A DNA stretch of 64,000 bases from Streptomyces blattellae (GTDB lineage: Bacteria; Actinomycetota; Actinomycetes; Streptomycetales; Streptomycetaceae). The stretch lies in contig NZ_WJBG01000242.1 in assembly GCF_009709555.1 (NCBI RefSeq), forward strand, positions 18,608 to 82,607. The letters are read 5' to 3'. Below, piece by piece: positions 41,695 through 49,474 of this stretch. Under the pieces are notes generated by a model. It was not told where the DNA came from, searched no databases, and worked only from the letters and a program-made list of their open reading frames with translations. Position 1 is the first letter of the stretch, and each line of letters begins with the position of its first letter. Both the position numbers and the translations under genes were made by a program.

Positions 41695-42744
41695 TCAGTT
41701 GCGGTGCCAGCGGCCCAGGGCCATCTCGGCGGTGATACCGGGACCGAACCCGGCGAGGAGCCCGCGGGCCTTGTGCTCGGCGCCGCCCTCCTCGAACAGC
41801 CGGCGCAGCGCGTCCAGGACGACGGCGCTGGCGATGTTGCCGTACTCGGTGAGCGTCGACCGGCTGAACCGGAACGCGTGCTGGTCGACCTGCAGGAACT
41901 TGCTGAGGTCGTCGAGTATTCGGGGCCCGCCCGCGTGGACTATGTAGAAGTCCAGGTCGGCGGCGTCCCAGCCGTGCAGGCCCGCGAGGTCCTGGAGCGC
42001 CGGGGCGAGCGGCTCCATGGTGGCCGGCACCCGCTTGTCCAGCAGGAAGTGGAAGCCGGTGGCCCGGACGTCGTACATGATCCACTCTTCGGTCTTGGGG
42101 ATCAGGTACGAGCCGTTGCGCTCCAGCGTGATGCCCTCGCCCCCGCGCCCGCGGACCGCCGCGGCGGCGATGCCGTCGCCGAACAGTCCGTTGGACAGCA
42201 GGGAGCCGATGCCGAGGTCGGTGGGCTGGTAGCACAGCGAGCAGAACTCGCAGGCCACGATCAGCGCGTTGGCCTCGGGGTAGGCCGTGCAGAAGTCGTG
42301 CGCCCGGTTGATCGCCGCTCCGCCGGCCGCGCAGCCCAGCTGGGCTATGGGGATCTGGCGGGTGGTGCTGTCGAAGTCCATCTCGTTGATCAGCCAGGCC
42401 GTGAGCGAGGGCATCATGAAGCCCGTGCACGACACGTAGATGATCACGTCGATGTCGGTGGTGAGCAGCTCCGCGTCGTCGAGCGCCCGCTGTACGACTG
42501 CCGGGACCCGGGCCTTCGCCTCGGCCACGTAGACCTTGTTGCGATGCTCGAAGCCCGGGTGCTTCAGGGTCTCCTCGATCGGCTGCACGATGTGCCGGGT
42601 GCGTACGCCGGTGTTCTCGATCAGCCGGAGGGCCAGCGGCAGTTGGGGGTGGTCGGAGTGGCGGGAGCGTGCCAGCTCCAGCGTCTCCTCCATCGTGATC
42701 ACGTGCTCTGGAACGGACACCGAGGGTCTGCACAAAGTCGCCAT
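41695..42744 (-). CDS. rppA: 1,3,6,8-tetrahydroxynaphthalene synthase (type III PKS)
   Basis: Homodimeric polyketide synthase that makes tetrahydroxynaphthalene from five malonyl-CoA. 349 residues from ATG 42744. Cys138 in IAQLGCAAGGAAINRA is the acylation site; FYIVHAGGPRIL contains the catalytic His and STLTEYGNIASAVVLD the Asn. First gene of rppA-P450-cupin, a pigment (HPQ melanin) operon that protects spores against UV. A longer start at 42804 has no better ribosome site. Confidence 0.95.
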   Translation of the reverse strand: MATLCRPSVSVPEHVITMEETLELARSRHSDHPQLPLALRLIENTGVRTRHIVQPIEETLKHPGFEHRNKVYVAEAKARVPAVVQRALDDAELLTTDIDVIIYVSCTGFMMPSLTAWLINEMDFDSTTRQIPIAQLGCAAGGAAINRAHDFCTAYPEANALIVACEFCSLCYQPTDLGIGSLLSNGLFGDGIAAAAVRGRGGEGITLERNGSYLIPKTEEWIMYDVRATGFHFLLDKRVPATMEPLAPALQDLAGLHGWDAADLDFYIVHAGGPRILDDLSKFLQVDQHAFRFSRSTLTEYGNIASAVVLDALRRLFEEGGAEHKARGLLAGFGPGITAEMALGRWHRN

Positions 42745-42761
42745 GAACCGTGCCTGCTTTC

Positions 42762-42775
42762 GCCTTCCGGAAGGC
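42762..42775. promoter_or_regulatory. palindrome in the rppA leader
   Basis: GCCTTCCGGAAGGC is a perfect 14-bp palindrome 18 bp upstream of the rppA ATG. It could be a repressor site or a leader structure; the region upstream to 42878 shows no other clear signal. Confidence 0.35.
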
Positions 42776-42878
42776 CTGCGCCCCCCGGTCAGAAGGTTGT
42801 GCATTCACGATCACCCGGCGGGGCGGCGATCTCGCGCCGGACTACTCCAAACTGGGGATCACTGGACTTGCCCAACGT

Positions 42879-43115
42879 CTACGGCGTGCCCCCGCTGCTG
42901 TGCGCGATACAGGCGACATCGATACGGTCGGCCAGCTTGGCCAGCTCGATCGTCAGCGCCGCCACGGTGTCCTCGTCCAGCTCCTCCTGCCCGGCCTCGA
43001 CGAGGTGCAGCCACCGGGCACCCATGGTCCGCAACAACTTGCTGACATCGGCGGCAGCCACCTGCAAGGTCCCGCGGTCGTCGACGATCAGAGGCAGAGT
43101 CACTTCGCGGTTCAC
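42879..43115 (-). CDS. small conserved Streptomyces protein (DUF6213-like)
   Basis: 78 residues from a GTG at 43115. A beta-type start (VNREVTLPLIVDDRGTLQVA) is followed by helices containing AADVSKLLRTMGARWLHLVE and TVAALTIELAKLADRID. I take it to belong to DUF6213, a small soluble family without known function, but this is from memory. It lies between the aldehyde dehydrogenase and rppA, same strand; membership in the pigment operon is uncertain. Confidence 0.65.
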   Translation of the reverse strand: MNREVTLPLIVDDRGTLQVAAADVSKLLRTMGARWLHLVEAGQEELDEDTVAALTIELAKLADRIDVACIAHSSGGTP

Positions 43116-43140
43116 AAAGGGGATCGTAGCCGCGGAACCC

Positions 43141-44526
43141 TCACGCTCCGTGCCATACGGTCGTGATGTTGCAGAACTCGCGGATTCCGTGCCCGGACAG
43201 CTCACGCCCGTACCCGGACCGCTTCACCCCGCCGAACGGAAACGCCGGGTGGGACGCGGTCATCCCGTTGACGTACACGCCGCCCGCCTCCAGGTCCCGT
43301 ACGAACCGGTCGACCTCGGCCCCGTCACGGGTCCAGACGTTGGAACTCAGCCCGAACGACGAGTCGTTGGCGATGAGCACCGCCTCGTCCAGGTCGCCCG
43401 CGCGGTACAGCGTGGCCACCGGCCCGAACGCCTCCTCGCGGTGGATCCGCATCTCGCGGTCGATGCCGGTGAGGACGGTCGGCGGGTACCACCAGCCGGC
43501 CTGCCCGGGACGTTCGCCGCCGCACAGCACGGCCGCCCCGCTGCGCACCGCGTCCTCCACCAACTCCTCCAGGTCGGCCCGGCCCTGCTCGCTGGCCAGC
43601 GGCCCGACCTCGGTCTCCTCCTCCAGCGGGTCACCGACCTTGAGCGCCCGCATGCCCGCGACGAACCGCTCGGCGAACGCGTCGTACACATCCGCGTGCA
43701 CGATGAACCGCTTGGCGGCGATGCAGGACTGACCGTTGTTCTGCACCCGTGCGGTGACGGCGACTTGGGCGGCCCGGTCGACGTCGGCGGAGGGCATCAC
43801 GATGTACGGGTCGCTGCCGCCCAGCTCCAGCACCGTCTTCTTCACCATGTCCCCGGCGACGGACGCGACCGCGCGGCCGGCGGGCTCGCTGCCGGTGAGG
43901 GTGGCGGCCCGCACGCGCTCGTCGCGCAGGATCTCCTCGACCGCGCCGGAGCCGATGAGCAGGGTCTGGAAGCAGCCCTCGGGGAAGCCCGCGCGGTGGA
44001 ACAGGTCCTCCAGGTAGAGGGCGGTCTGCGGGACGTTCGAGGCGTGCTTGAGGAGGCCGACGTTGCCCGCCATCAGCGCGGGCGCGGCGAAGCGGACGAC
44101 CTGCCAGAGCGGGAAGTTCCACGGCATCACCGCGAGCACCGGGCCCAGCGGCCGGTAGCGGACCAGGACGCGGGAGGCGCCGGAGTCCCGCACGTCGGAG
44201 TCGGCGGGTTCCTCGTCGGCGAGGAGCTTCGCCGCGTGGTCGGCGTACCAGCGCATCGCCTTGGCGCACTTCGCGGCCTCCGCGCGGGCCTGCTTGACCG
44301 GCTTGCCCATCTCGGTGGTCATGACGCGGCCGATGTCCTGCTGGTCCTCCTCAAGGAGATCGGCGGCCCGGCGCAGCAGCAGGGCGCGCTCGGCGAAGCC
44401 GGTCTCCCGGTAGGTACGGAACGTGGCTTCGGCGAGCTGGAGCCTGCGTTCCAGTTCTTCGGCGCCCATGGCCTCGTACGTCTTGAGCGTCTCGCCGTTG
44501 GCCGGGTTCACCGTCGCGATGGGCAT
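43141..44526 (-). CDS. succinate-semialdehyde-type NAD(P) aldehyde dehydrogenase
   Basis: 461 residues. VMPWNFPLWQVVRFAAPALM, LELGGSDPYIVMPSAD with the active-site Glu, and the catalytic Cys in NNGQSCIAAKRF are intact; GVKRSGYGRELSGHGIREF is typical of the GabD/Sad group. It oxidises an aldehyde to the acid; succinate semialdehyde is the best guess from family. AGGAGGT lies before the start at 44526. Monocistronic. Confidence 0.9.
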   Translation of the reverse strand: MPIATVNPANGETLKTYEAMGAEELERRLQLAEATFRTYRETGFAERALLLRRAADLLEEDQQDIGRVMTTEMGKPVKQARAEAAKCAKAMRWYADHAAKLLADEEPADSDVRDSGASRVLVRYRPLGPVLAVMPWNFPLWQVVRFAAPALMAGNVGLLKHASNVPQTALYLEDLFHRAGFPEGCFQTLLIGSGAVEEILRDERVRAATLTGSEPAGRAVASVAGDMVKKTVLELGGSDPYIVMPSADVDRAAQVAVTARVQNNGQSCIAAKRFIVHADVYDAFAERFVAGMRALKVGDPLEEETEVGPLASEQGRADLEELVEDAVRSGAAVLCGGERPGQAGWWYPPTVLTGIDREMRIHREEAFGPVATLYRAGDLDEAVLIANDSSFGLSSNVWTRDGAEVDRFVRDLEAGGVYVNGMTASHPAFPFGGVKRSGYGRELSGHGIREFCNITTVWHGA

Positions 44527-44600
44527 GGCTGACCTCCTGAGGGCGGCTCTGGTTCGACCTTCCCGCGCGGCGCCGGGCACCGCAACGCGTAGGCCGCTGC

Positions 44601-45059
44601 TCAGCCCGAGTGCTCCGCCAGCCGGTCGAGAAACGCGGACTGCGCCTTGACGATCACGGCCCGGGCGCGGTCGAGCCCCAGCCACTCCACCCGGTCCAGC
44701 TCGGGGAACTCCTGCGTCCGCCCGGATCTCGGCGGCCACTCCATCCGGAAGGTGCCGGGGACCACGGCGGCCGGATCGAGGTCGGCCGCCACCGCCCAGA
44801 CGGTGACGATCTTGCCGCCCGTCTGCCGGACCTCGCCCAGCTCGACGGCCTCGCCGTCCGGCGGCGGCAGCCCCAGCTCCTCCTGGAACTCACGGCGGGC
44901 GGCGTCCCAGGCGGACTCGCCGGGGCCGTACTCACCCTTGGGCACGGTCCACGCCCCGGCGTCACGCCGTGCGAAGAACGGGCCGCCCATATGCCCGAGC
45001 AACACCTCCAGGCCCTGGTCCGTGTGCCGGAACAACAGCAGACCGGCGCTCGTCCTCAC
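44601..45059 (-). CDS. NUDIX hydrolase coupled to DNA ligase
   Basis: 152 residues. The Nudix box is complete: GEYGPGESAWDAARREFQEE followed by LGL. TVPKGE before it and WLGLDRARAVI at the end are characteristic of a MutT-like actinobacterial clade. The GTG start overlaps the ligase stop as GTGA. It may clean damaged nucleotides or process ligase-related intermediates; the pairing suggests DNA repair. Confidence 0.92.
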   Translation of the reverse strand: MRTSAGLLLFRHTDQGLEVLLGHMGGPFFARRDAGAWTVPKGEYGPGESAWDAARREFQEELGLPPPDGEAVELGEVRQTGGKIVTVWAVAADLDPAAVVPGTFRMEWPPRSGRTQEFPELDRVEWLGLDRARAVIVKAQSAFLDRLAEHSG

Positions 45060-46594
45060 GGGGTCACCCCGGGATGTGCGGCCAGCAGCGTCTCCACCGT
45101 GTCCGCCTCCTCCGGCCGCTTGTCCTCGCGGTAGCGGACCACGCGGGCGAAGCGGAGGGTGACGCCGGCCGGGTAGCGGGTGGACTTCTGCAGTCCGTCG
45201 TAGGCGATCTCCACGACGAGTTCCGGGCGTACGATGACGCCCCAGCCGTGGTCCTCGACGGCCAGCTCCGTCAGGCGCTCGGTCTGCCAGGCCAGCATCG
45301 CGTCAGTCAGACCCTTGAAGGTCTTGCCGAGCATGGCGAAGGAGCCGTCGGGGCCCAGTGCGCCCAGGTGGAGGTTGGAGAGCTTGCCGGTGCGGCGGCC
45401 GTGGCCCCACTCGGCGGCCAGGACGACGAGGTCGAGGGTGTGCACCGGCTTGACCTTCAGCCAGGACGCGCCGCGCCGGCCCGCGCTGTAGGGCGCGTCG
45501 AGGGCCTTGGCGACGATGCCCTCGTGGCCGCGCTTCAGGGTGTCGGCGAGGAAGGTCTCCGCCACGCCGGTGTCCTCGGGCCCTGTGACCAGTGTCCGGC
45601 GCACCCGCATCGGCTCGGGCACCAGCCGGGCCAGCTCCGCGTGCCGCTCGGCGAACGGCAGGTCGAGCAGGTCGCGGCCGTCGACGGACAGCGCGTCGAA
45701 GAAGACGGGGGACACGGGGACCTCCCTGGCCGCGGTGGCCACGTCCACGCGGGAGCCGACGCGTCCGGCGGTCTCCTGGAACGAACGGGGCCGCCCGTCC
45801 GGGCCGAAGGACATCACCTCGCCGTCCAGGATGAAGCGGTCGCCGTTCAACTCCAGGGCCGCCGAGATCAGTTCGGGCAGGCGGTCGGTGATGTCGTCGA
45901 GAGTGCGGGTGTAGACGCGTACGACGTCGCCGTCCCGGTGCACCTGGACGCGGATGCCGTCGAGCTTCTCCTCGACCGCGCACGCGCCGAGCCTGTCGAC
46001 CGCCTCGGCCGCCGAGGACGCGCTGTGCGCCAGCATCGGCAGGACCGGGCGGCCGACGGTGAGCCGGAAGCGGTCCAGTGCCGCGGGGCCGTCCGCGAGC
46101 AGCGCCCGGGCGACGGTCTGCAGGGACCCGGCGAGCATCACCGCCCGCCGTACGTCCGCGGACGGCGCCCCGGTCGCCACCGCGAGGCCCTCGACCGCCA
46201 CCGCGTCCAGTGCGCCCTGCCGTACCTCGCCGGTGATCAGCCCGAACAGGAACCGCTGCTCGTCCTGGGTGGCCGCACCCATCAAGTCGCCCACCAGCCG
46301 GGCCCGTTCCGTCTGCGAGCCGGGCCCGGACACCTTGCCCAGCTCGCTGAGCAGGGCGTCCACCTCGCGCACCGCCAGGGTGGGCTCGGCGGCCGGGGCG
46401 ACCGGGCGGCTCAGCACCTTCCAGCCGACGCCGAGCCGCCCCTGCGGCAGCCGGCCCGCCAGATACGGGATCACGATCGGCACGTCGTCCGCCTCCGCGT
46501 CCCGGAACAGCTCCGCGAGCAGCGCGATCTTCCGGGACCGCGCCGAGGTGGCGGCGACGTCCCGGGACACCTGGGCCAGCCGGGTCAGCAGCAT
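45056..46594 (-). CDS. lig: ATP-dependent DNA ligase
   Basis: 512 residues, archaeal/eukaryotic-type ligase. An N-terminal helical DNA-binding domain (1-190) is followed by the nucleotidyl-transferase domain with the AMP lysine in VEEKLDGIRVQVH, FILDGEVMSFG, EGIVAKALDAPY and SWLKVKPVHTLDLVVL, and an OB domain ending TLRFARVVRYREDKRP. It is a standalone LigB-like ligase, not a Ku-linked LigD. Used in repair or stress besides the NAD ligase. Confidence 0.94.
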   Translation of the reverse strand: MLLTRLAQVSRDVAATSARSRKIALLAELFRDAEADDVPIVIPYLAGRLPQGRLGVGWKVLSRPVAPAAEPTLAVREVDALLSELGKVSGPGSQTERARLVGDLMGAATQDEQRFLFGLITGEVRQGALDAVAVEGLAVATGAPSADVRRAVMLAGSLQTVARALLADGPAALDRFRLTVGRPVLPMLAHSASSAAEAVDRLGACAVEEKLDGIRVQVHRDGDVVRVYTRTLDDITDRLPELISAALELNGDRFILDGEVMSFGPDGRPRSFQETAGRVGSRVDVATAAREVPVSPVFFDALSVDGRDLLDLPFAERHAELARLVPEPMRVRRTLVTGPEDTGVAETFLADTLKRGHEGIVAKALDAPYSAGRRGASWLKVKPVHTLDLVVLAAEWGHGRRTGKLSNLHLGALGPDGSFAMLGKTFKGLTDAMLAWQTERLTELAVEDHGWGVIVRPELVVEIAYDGLQKSTRYPAGVTLRFARVVRYREDKRPEEADTVETLLAAHPGVTP

Positions 46595-46828
46595 GCAGCC
46601 ATGGTGCGACGGGCTCCGCCGGTTTTCACCCGGACGAACGGCCGTCGATCGTCTGCCGGTCCGTCTGGCTGGTCGCGCCTCAGCGCTTCGCTGGATGTGC
46701 CGTGATGTGCCGTCGTTCGACCGCGGCACCATCGTGGCTGGTCGCGCAGTTCCCCGCGCCCCTTTGGGGCGCTGGCGAACCGTAGCTGACTTCGCCGAGC
46801 TGGCTCAGGGCGTGTTTCGGTGGCCCGA
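46595..46828. repeat. intergenic region with two copies of the dispersed element
   Basis: 234 bp with no gene. A partial copy (GGCTGGTCGCGCC) begins at 46667; a full 28-bp copy, identical to that at 39902, spans 46736-46763. The full copy runs into a hairpin GCGCCCC-ttt-GGGGCGC (46756-46772). It follows the end of no gene on the plus strand and lies upstream of the ligase and downstream of the reductase, both on the minus strand; read towards the reductase 3' end, it fits a terminator. Confidence 0.75.
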
Positions 46829-47752
46829 CTAGTCCCTGTCGTCAAGGTCCGTCATCAGCAGTTCCCCGTTGATCGTGGCGCCCGCCCGGTAGCCGCCGCT
46901 CGCCGCGTTCACGACCTGCTCGCCGAAACCCATCGCGTTGCCCGCGGCCCATACGCCCGGCACGGTCGTCAGCCCCGTCCAGTCGACCACGGGATAGGAG
47001 CCGAAGGGCGTCTCGTTCATCTCGGCGCCGAGCTTCTCCAGCAGCCCGGTCTGCGGGACCGCGCGCGGCGCGACGAACAGCACCTGACGGTCGTACGCCG
47101 AACCGTCCGCGAGCCGCACACCGGTCAGCCGGTCGTCCTCGACCACCAGCCCCGCGACCTCGCCGGGCACGACGCGCACGCCCGCCGCGGCCAGCCTGCG
47201 CAGGTCATCGTCCGGCAGATCGTCCTCGGCGACCTCGTGCAGGAAGAAGGTCACGTCCTTGGACCACTGGGAGACCATCAGCGCCTGGTGCACGCTCATC
47301 GGGCCGGTCGCGAGCACTCCGAAGGCCTGGTCGCGCACCTCCCAGCCATGGCAGTACGGGCAGTGGAGCACGTCACGCCCGAAGCGCTCGGCGACGCCCG
47401 GGACGTCCGGCAGTTCGTCCTTGAGGCCGGTGGTGACGACGAGGCGCCGGGCGCGCACCGTCCGCCCGCTCGCGAGCCCGACCGCGAAGCCCTCGCCCCC
47501 GGTGACGTCCACTGCCGTGTCCCGGACCAGCTCCACGCCGTACCGCGCGACCTCCTCGCGGCCGATCGCCAGGAACTCGGCGGGGGACATGCCGTCCCGG
47601 GACAGATAGCCCTGCATGTGCGCGGCGGGCGCGTTGCGTGGCTCGCCCGCGTCGACCACCAGCGTGCGGCGCCGGGCCCGGCCCAGGATGAGCGCGGCGG
47701 ACAGGCCTGCCGCGCCGCCGCCGATGACGACGACTTCGTATGTCTCGGTCAT
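46829..47752 (-). CDS. thioredoxin-reductase-like FAD oxidoreductase
   Basis: 307 residues. FAD motif VVVIGGGAAGLSAALILGRA, redox pair HCPYCHGWEVRD, C-terminal FAD motif VPGVWAAGNAMGFGEQVVNAAS. Unlike true TrxB (CATC), the CPYC pair and lack of a GxGxxA NADPH block (LATGPMSVHQALMVSQW) place it in a thioredoxin-reductase-like clade near GliT/HlmI-type dithiol oxidases. Divergent from an XRE-cupin regulator that probably controls it. Confidence 0.88.
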   Translation of the reverse strand: MTETYEVVVIGGGAAGLSAALILGRARRRTLVVDAGEPRNAPAAHMQGYLSRDGMSPAEFLAIGREEVARYGVELVRDTAVDVTGGEGFAVGLASGRTVRARRLVVTTGLKDELPDVPGVAERFGRDVLHCPYCHGWEVRDQAFGVLATGPMSVHQALMVSQWSKDVTFFLHEVAEDDLPDDDLRRLAAAGVRVVPGEVAGLVVEDDRLTGVRLADGSAYDRQVLFVAPRAVPQTGLLEKLGAEMNETPFGSYPVVDWTGLTTVPGVWAAGNAMGFGEQVVNAASGGYRAGATINGELLMTDLDDRD

Positions 47753-47795
47753 GGTGACCACCTCCACGTCCGACGGTCGCGCCACCACTGCCATA

Positions 47796-47824
47796 TTGAC
47801 AAACGCATTTGCCGAAACTGCAAT
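47796..47824 (+). promoter_or_regulatory. promoter giving a leaderless mRNA
   Basis: TTGACA (47796-47801), 17-bp spacer, TGCAAT (47819-47824). Transcription would start at or next to the ATG at 47831, with no room for a ribosome site. The spacer contains CAAA-cgca-TTTG, a possible operator. Confidence 0.55.
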
Positions 47825-47830
47825 GGAGTC

Positions 47831-48412
47831 ATGAGTGAGGACGACATGGACGAGGTGCTGGCGGAGGTCGGTCCGCGGCTGCGGCGGATCCGCAAGGAGC
47901 GGGGCGCCACGCTGGCCGGGCTCTCCGCGGCGACCGGCATCTCGGTGAGCACGCTCTCCCGGCTGGAGTCCGGTCTGCGCAAGCCCAGCCTGGAACTGCT
48001 GCTGCCGATCGCCCGGGCGCACGAGGTGGCGCTGGACGAACTGGTGGGCACGCCCGCGGTGCGCGATCCCCGGGTGCGGGCCGAGCCGATCAGGAGGCAC
48101 GGCCGCACATACTGGCCGCTGACCCGCCAGCCCGGCGGCCTGCAGGCCTTCAAGGTGCTGATACCGCAGGAGCAGGAGGAGCCCGAGCCGCGCACGCACG
48201 AGGGCTACGAGTGGCTGTATGTGATGTCGGGGCGGCTGAGGATGATCCTGGGCGATCACGACCTCGTGCTGAACGCGGGGGAGGCCGCCGAGTTCGACAC
48301 CCGGGTGCCGCACTGGTTCGGGTCGGCGGGGGAGGGGCCGGTGGAGTTCCTCAGTCTGTTCGGGCCGCAGGGGGAGCGGATGCATGTGCGGGCGCGGCCG
48401 AAGCGGGCGTGA
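47831..48412 (+). CDS. XRE-family regulator with cupin sensor domain
   Basis: 193 residues. XRE HTH at about 15-70 (LRRIRKERGATLAGLSAATGISVSTLSRLESG) and a cupin at about 110-185 (THEGYEWLYVMSGRLRMILG, GEAAEFDTRVPHWFG). Such regulators sense a small ligand through the cupin. Divergent from the thioredoxin-reductase-like gene, its likely target. The ATG probably sits at the 5' end of the mRNA. Confidence 0.93.
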   Translation: MSEDDMDEVLAEVGPRLRRIRKERGATLAGLSAATGISVSTLSRLESGLRKPSLELLLPIARAHEVALDELVGTPAVRDPRVRAEPIRRHGRTYWPLTRQPGGLQAFKVLIPQEQEEPEPRTHEGYEWLYVMSGRLRMILGDHDLVLNAGEAAEFDTRVPHWFGSAGEGPVEFLSLFGPQGERMHVRARPKRA

Positions 48413-48496
48413 CGGACGCGACTGTTCCCTGATCGGCAAGCGACCGCTTAGTATGCGATGGACCTGGTCGGACGACGCAGTCTGTGGAGGCCCCGC

Positions 48497-49474
48497 ATGC
48501 AGGCATGGCAAGTGCACGAGAACGGCGAGCCGAGCGAGGTGATGCGGCTGGCGGACGTGGAGCGGCCCACGCCCGGCGACGGCCAGGTCCTGCTGAAGGT
48601 GCGTGCCGCCAACATCAACTTCCCGGATGTCCTGATGTGCCGGGGGGAGTACCAGGTCAAGCCGCCGCTGCCGTTCACACCGGGGGTGGAGATCTGCGGT
48701 GACACCGAGGACGGGCGGCGTGTGCTCGCCAACCCCGCCCTGCCGTACGGCGGTTTCGCCGAGTACGTGGTCGCGGATGCCGCGGCTTGTCTGCCCGCAC
48801 CCGATTCGCTGGACGACGCCGAGGCCGCAGCGCTGCACATCGGCTACCAGACGGGCTGGTTCGGCCTGCACCGGCGGGCCCGGCTGGAGGCCGGCGAGAC
48901 CCTGCTCGTCCACGCTGCCGCAGGAGGGGTCGGCAGCGCGGCCGTGCAGCTCGGGAAGGCGGCCGGTGCCACCGTCATCGGTGTCGTGGGCGGTGCCGAA
49001 AAGGCGGCCGTCGCCCGGGAGCTGGGGTGCGATGTCGTCGTCGACCGCCGCGCCGAGGACGTCGTCGCCGCCGTGAAGGAGGCCACCGGCGGCCGGGGCG
49101 CCGACGTGATCTACGACCCCGTCGGCGGCGCCGCCTACACCCAGTCGGCCAAGGTCGTCGCCTTCGAGGGCCGGATCCTGGTCGTCGGCTTCGCCAGCGG
49201 GACGATCCCCAGCCCGGGCCTCAACCACGCGCTGGTGAAGAACTACGCGATCCTCGGCCTGCACTGGGGTCTGTACAACACCAAGGACCCGAAGCTGGTC
49301 CAGCACTGCCACGAGCAGCTCACCGAACTGGCCGCACGGGGCGCGATCAAGCCGCTGGTGAGCGAGCGGGTGCCGCTGGAGGGGGCCGCGGCGGCGGTAC
49401 AGCGGGTCGCCGACGGGGTGACGACGGGCCGGGTCGCCGTGATGCCCGCACTGGAGAACGGAGCCGCCGCATGA
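48497..49474 (+). CDS. NADPH:quinone oxidoreductase-type reductase
   Basis: 325 residues of the zinc-free MDR branch. GroES-like N terminus (VLLKVRAANINFPDVLMCRG), then nucleotide-binding VHAAAGGVGSAAVQLGKAAG and VIYDPVGGAAYTQSAK. Homologues next to acyl-CoA dehydrogenases may reduce enoyl or quinone intermediates. TGGAGG is 8 bp before the ATG. First gene of a three-gene operon, linked by ATGA. Confidence 0.9.
   Translation: MQAWQVHENGEPSEVMRLADVERPTPGDGQVLLKVRAANINFPDVLMCRGEYQVKPPLPFTPGVEICGDTEDGRRVLANPALPYGGFAEYVVADAAACLPAPDSLDDAEAAALHIGYQTGWFGLHRRARLEAGETLLVHAAAGGVGSAAVQLGKAAGATVIGVVGGAEKAAVARELGCDVVVDRRAEDVVAAVKEATGGRGADVIYDPVGGAAYTQSAKVVAFEGRILVVGFASGTIPSPGLNHALVKNYAILGLHWGLYNTKDPKLVQHCHEQLTELAARGAIKPLVSERVPLEGAAAAVQRVADGVTTGRVAVMPALENGAAA

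Noticed and set aside
39937..42744. A new biosynthetic gene cluster around rppA
   Set aside because: The three genes form the well known tetrahydroxynaphthalene/flaviolin pigment operon; flanking genes show no further tailoring enzymes.
46595..46828. A possible tRNA or small RNA in the intergenic stretch
   Set aside because: No cloverleaf or anticodon arm could be drawn; the structure present is explained by the dispersed 28-bp element and its hairpin.
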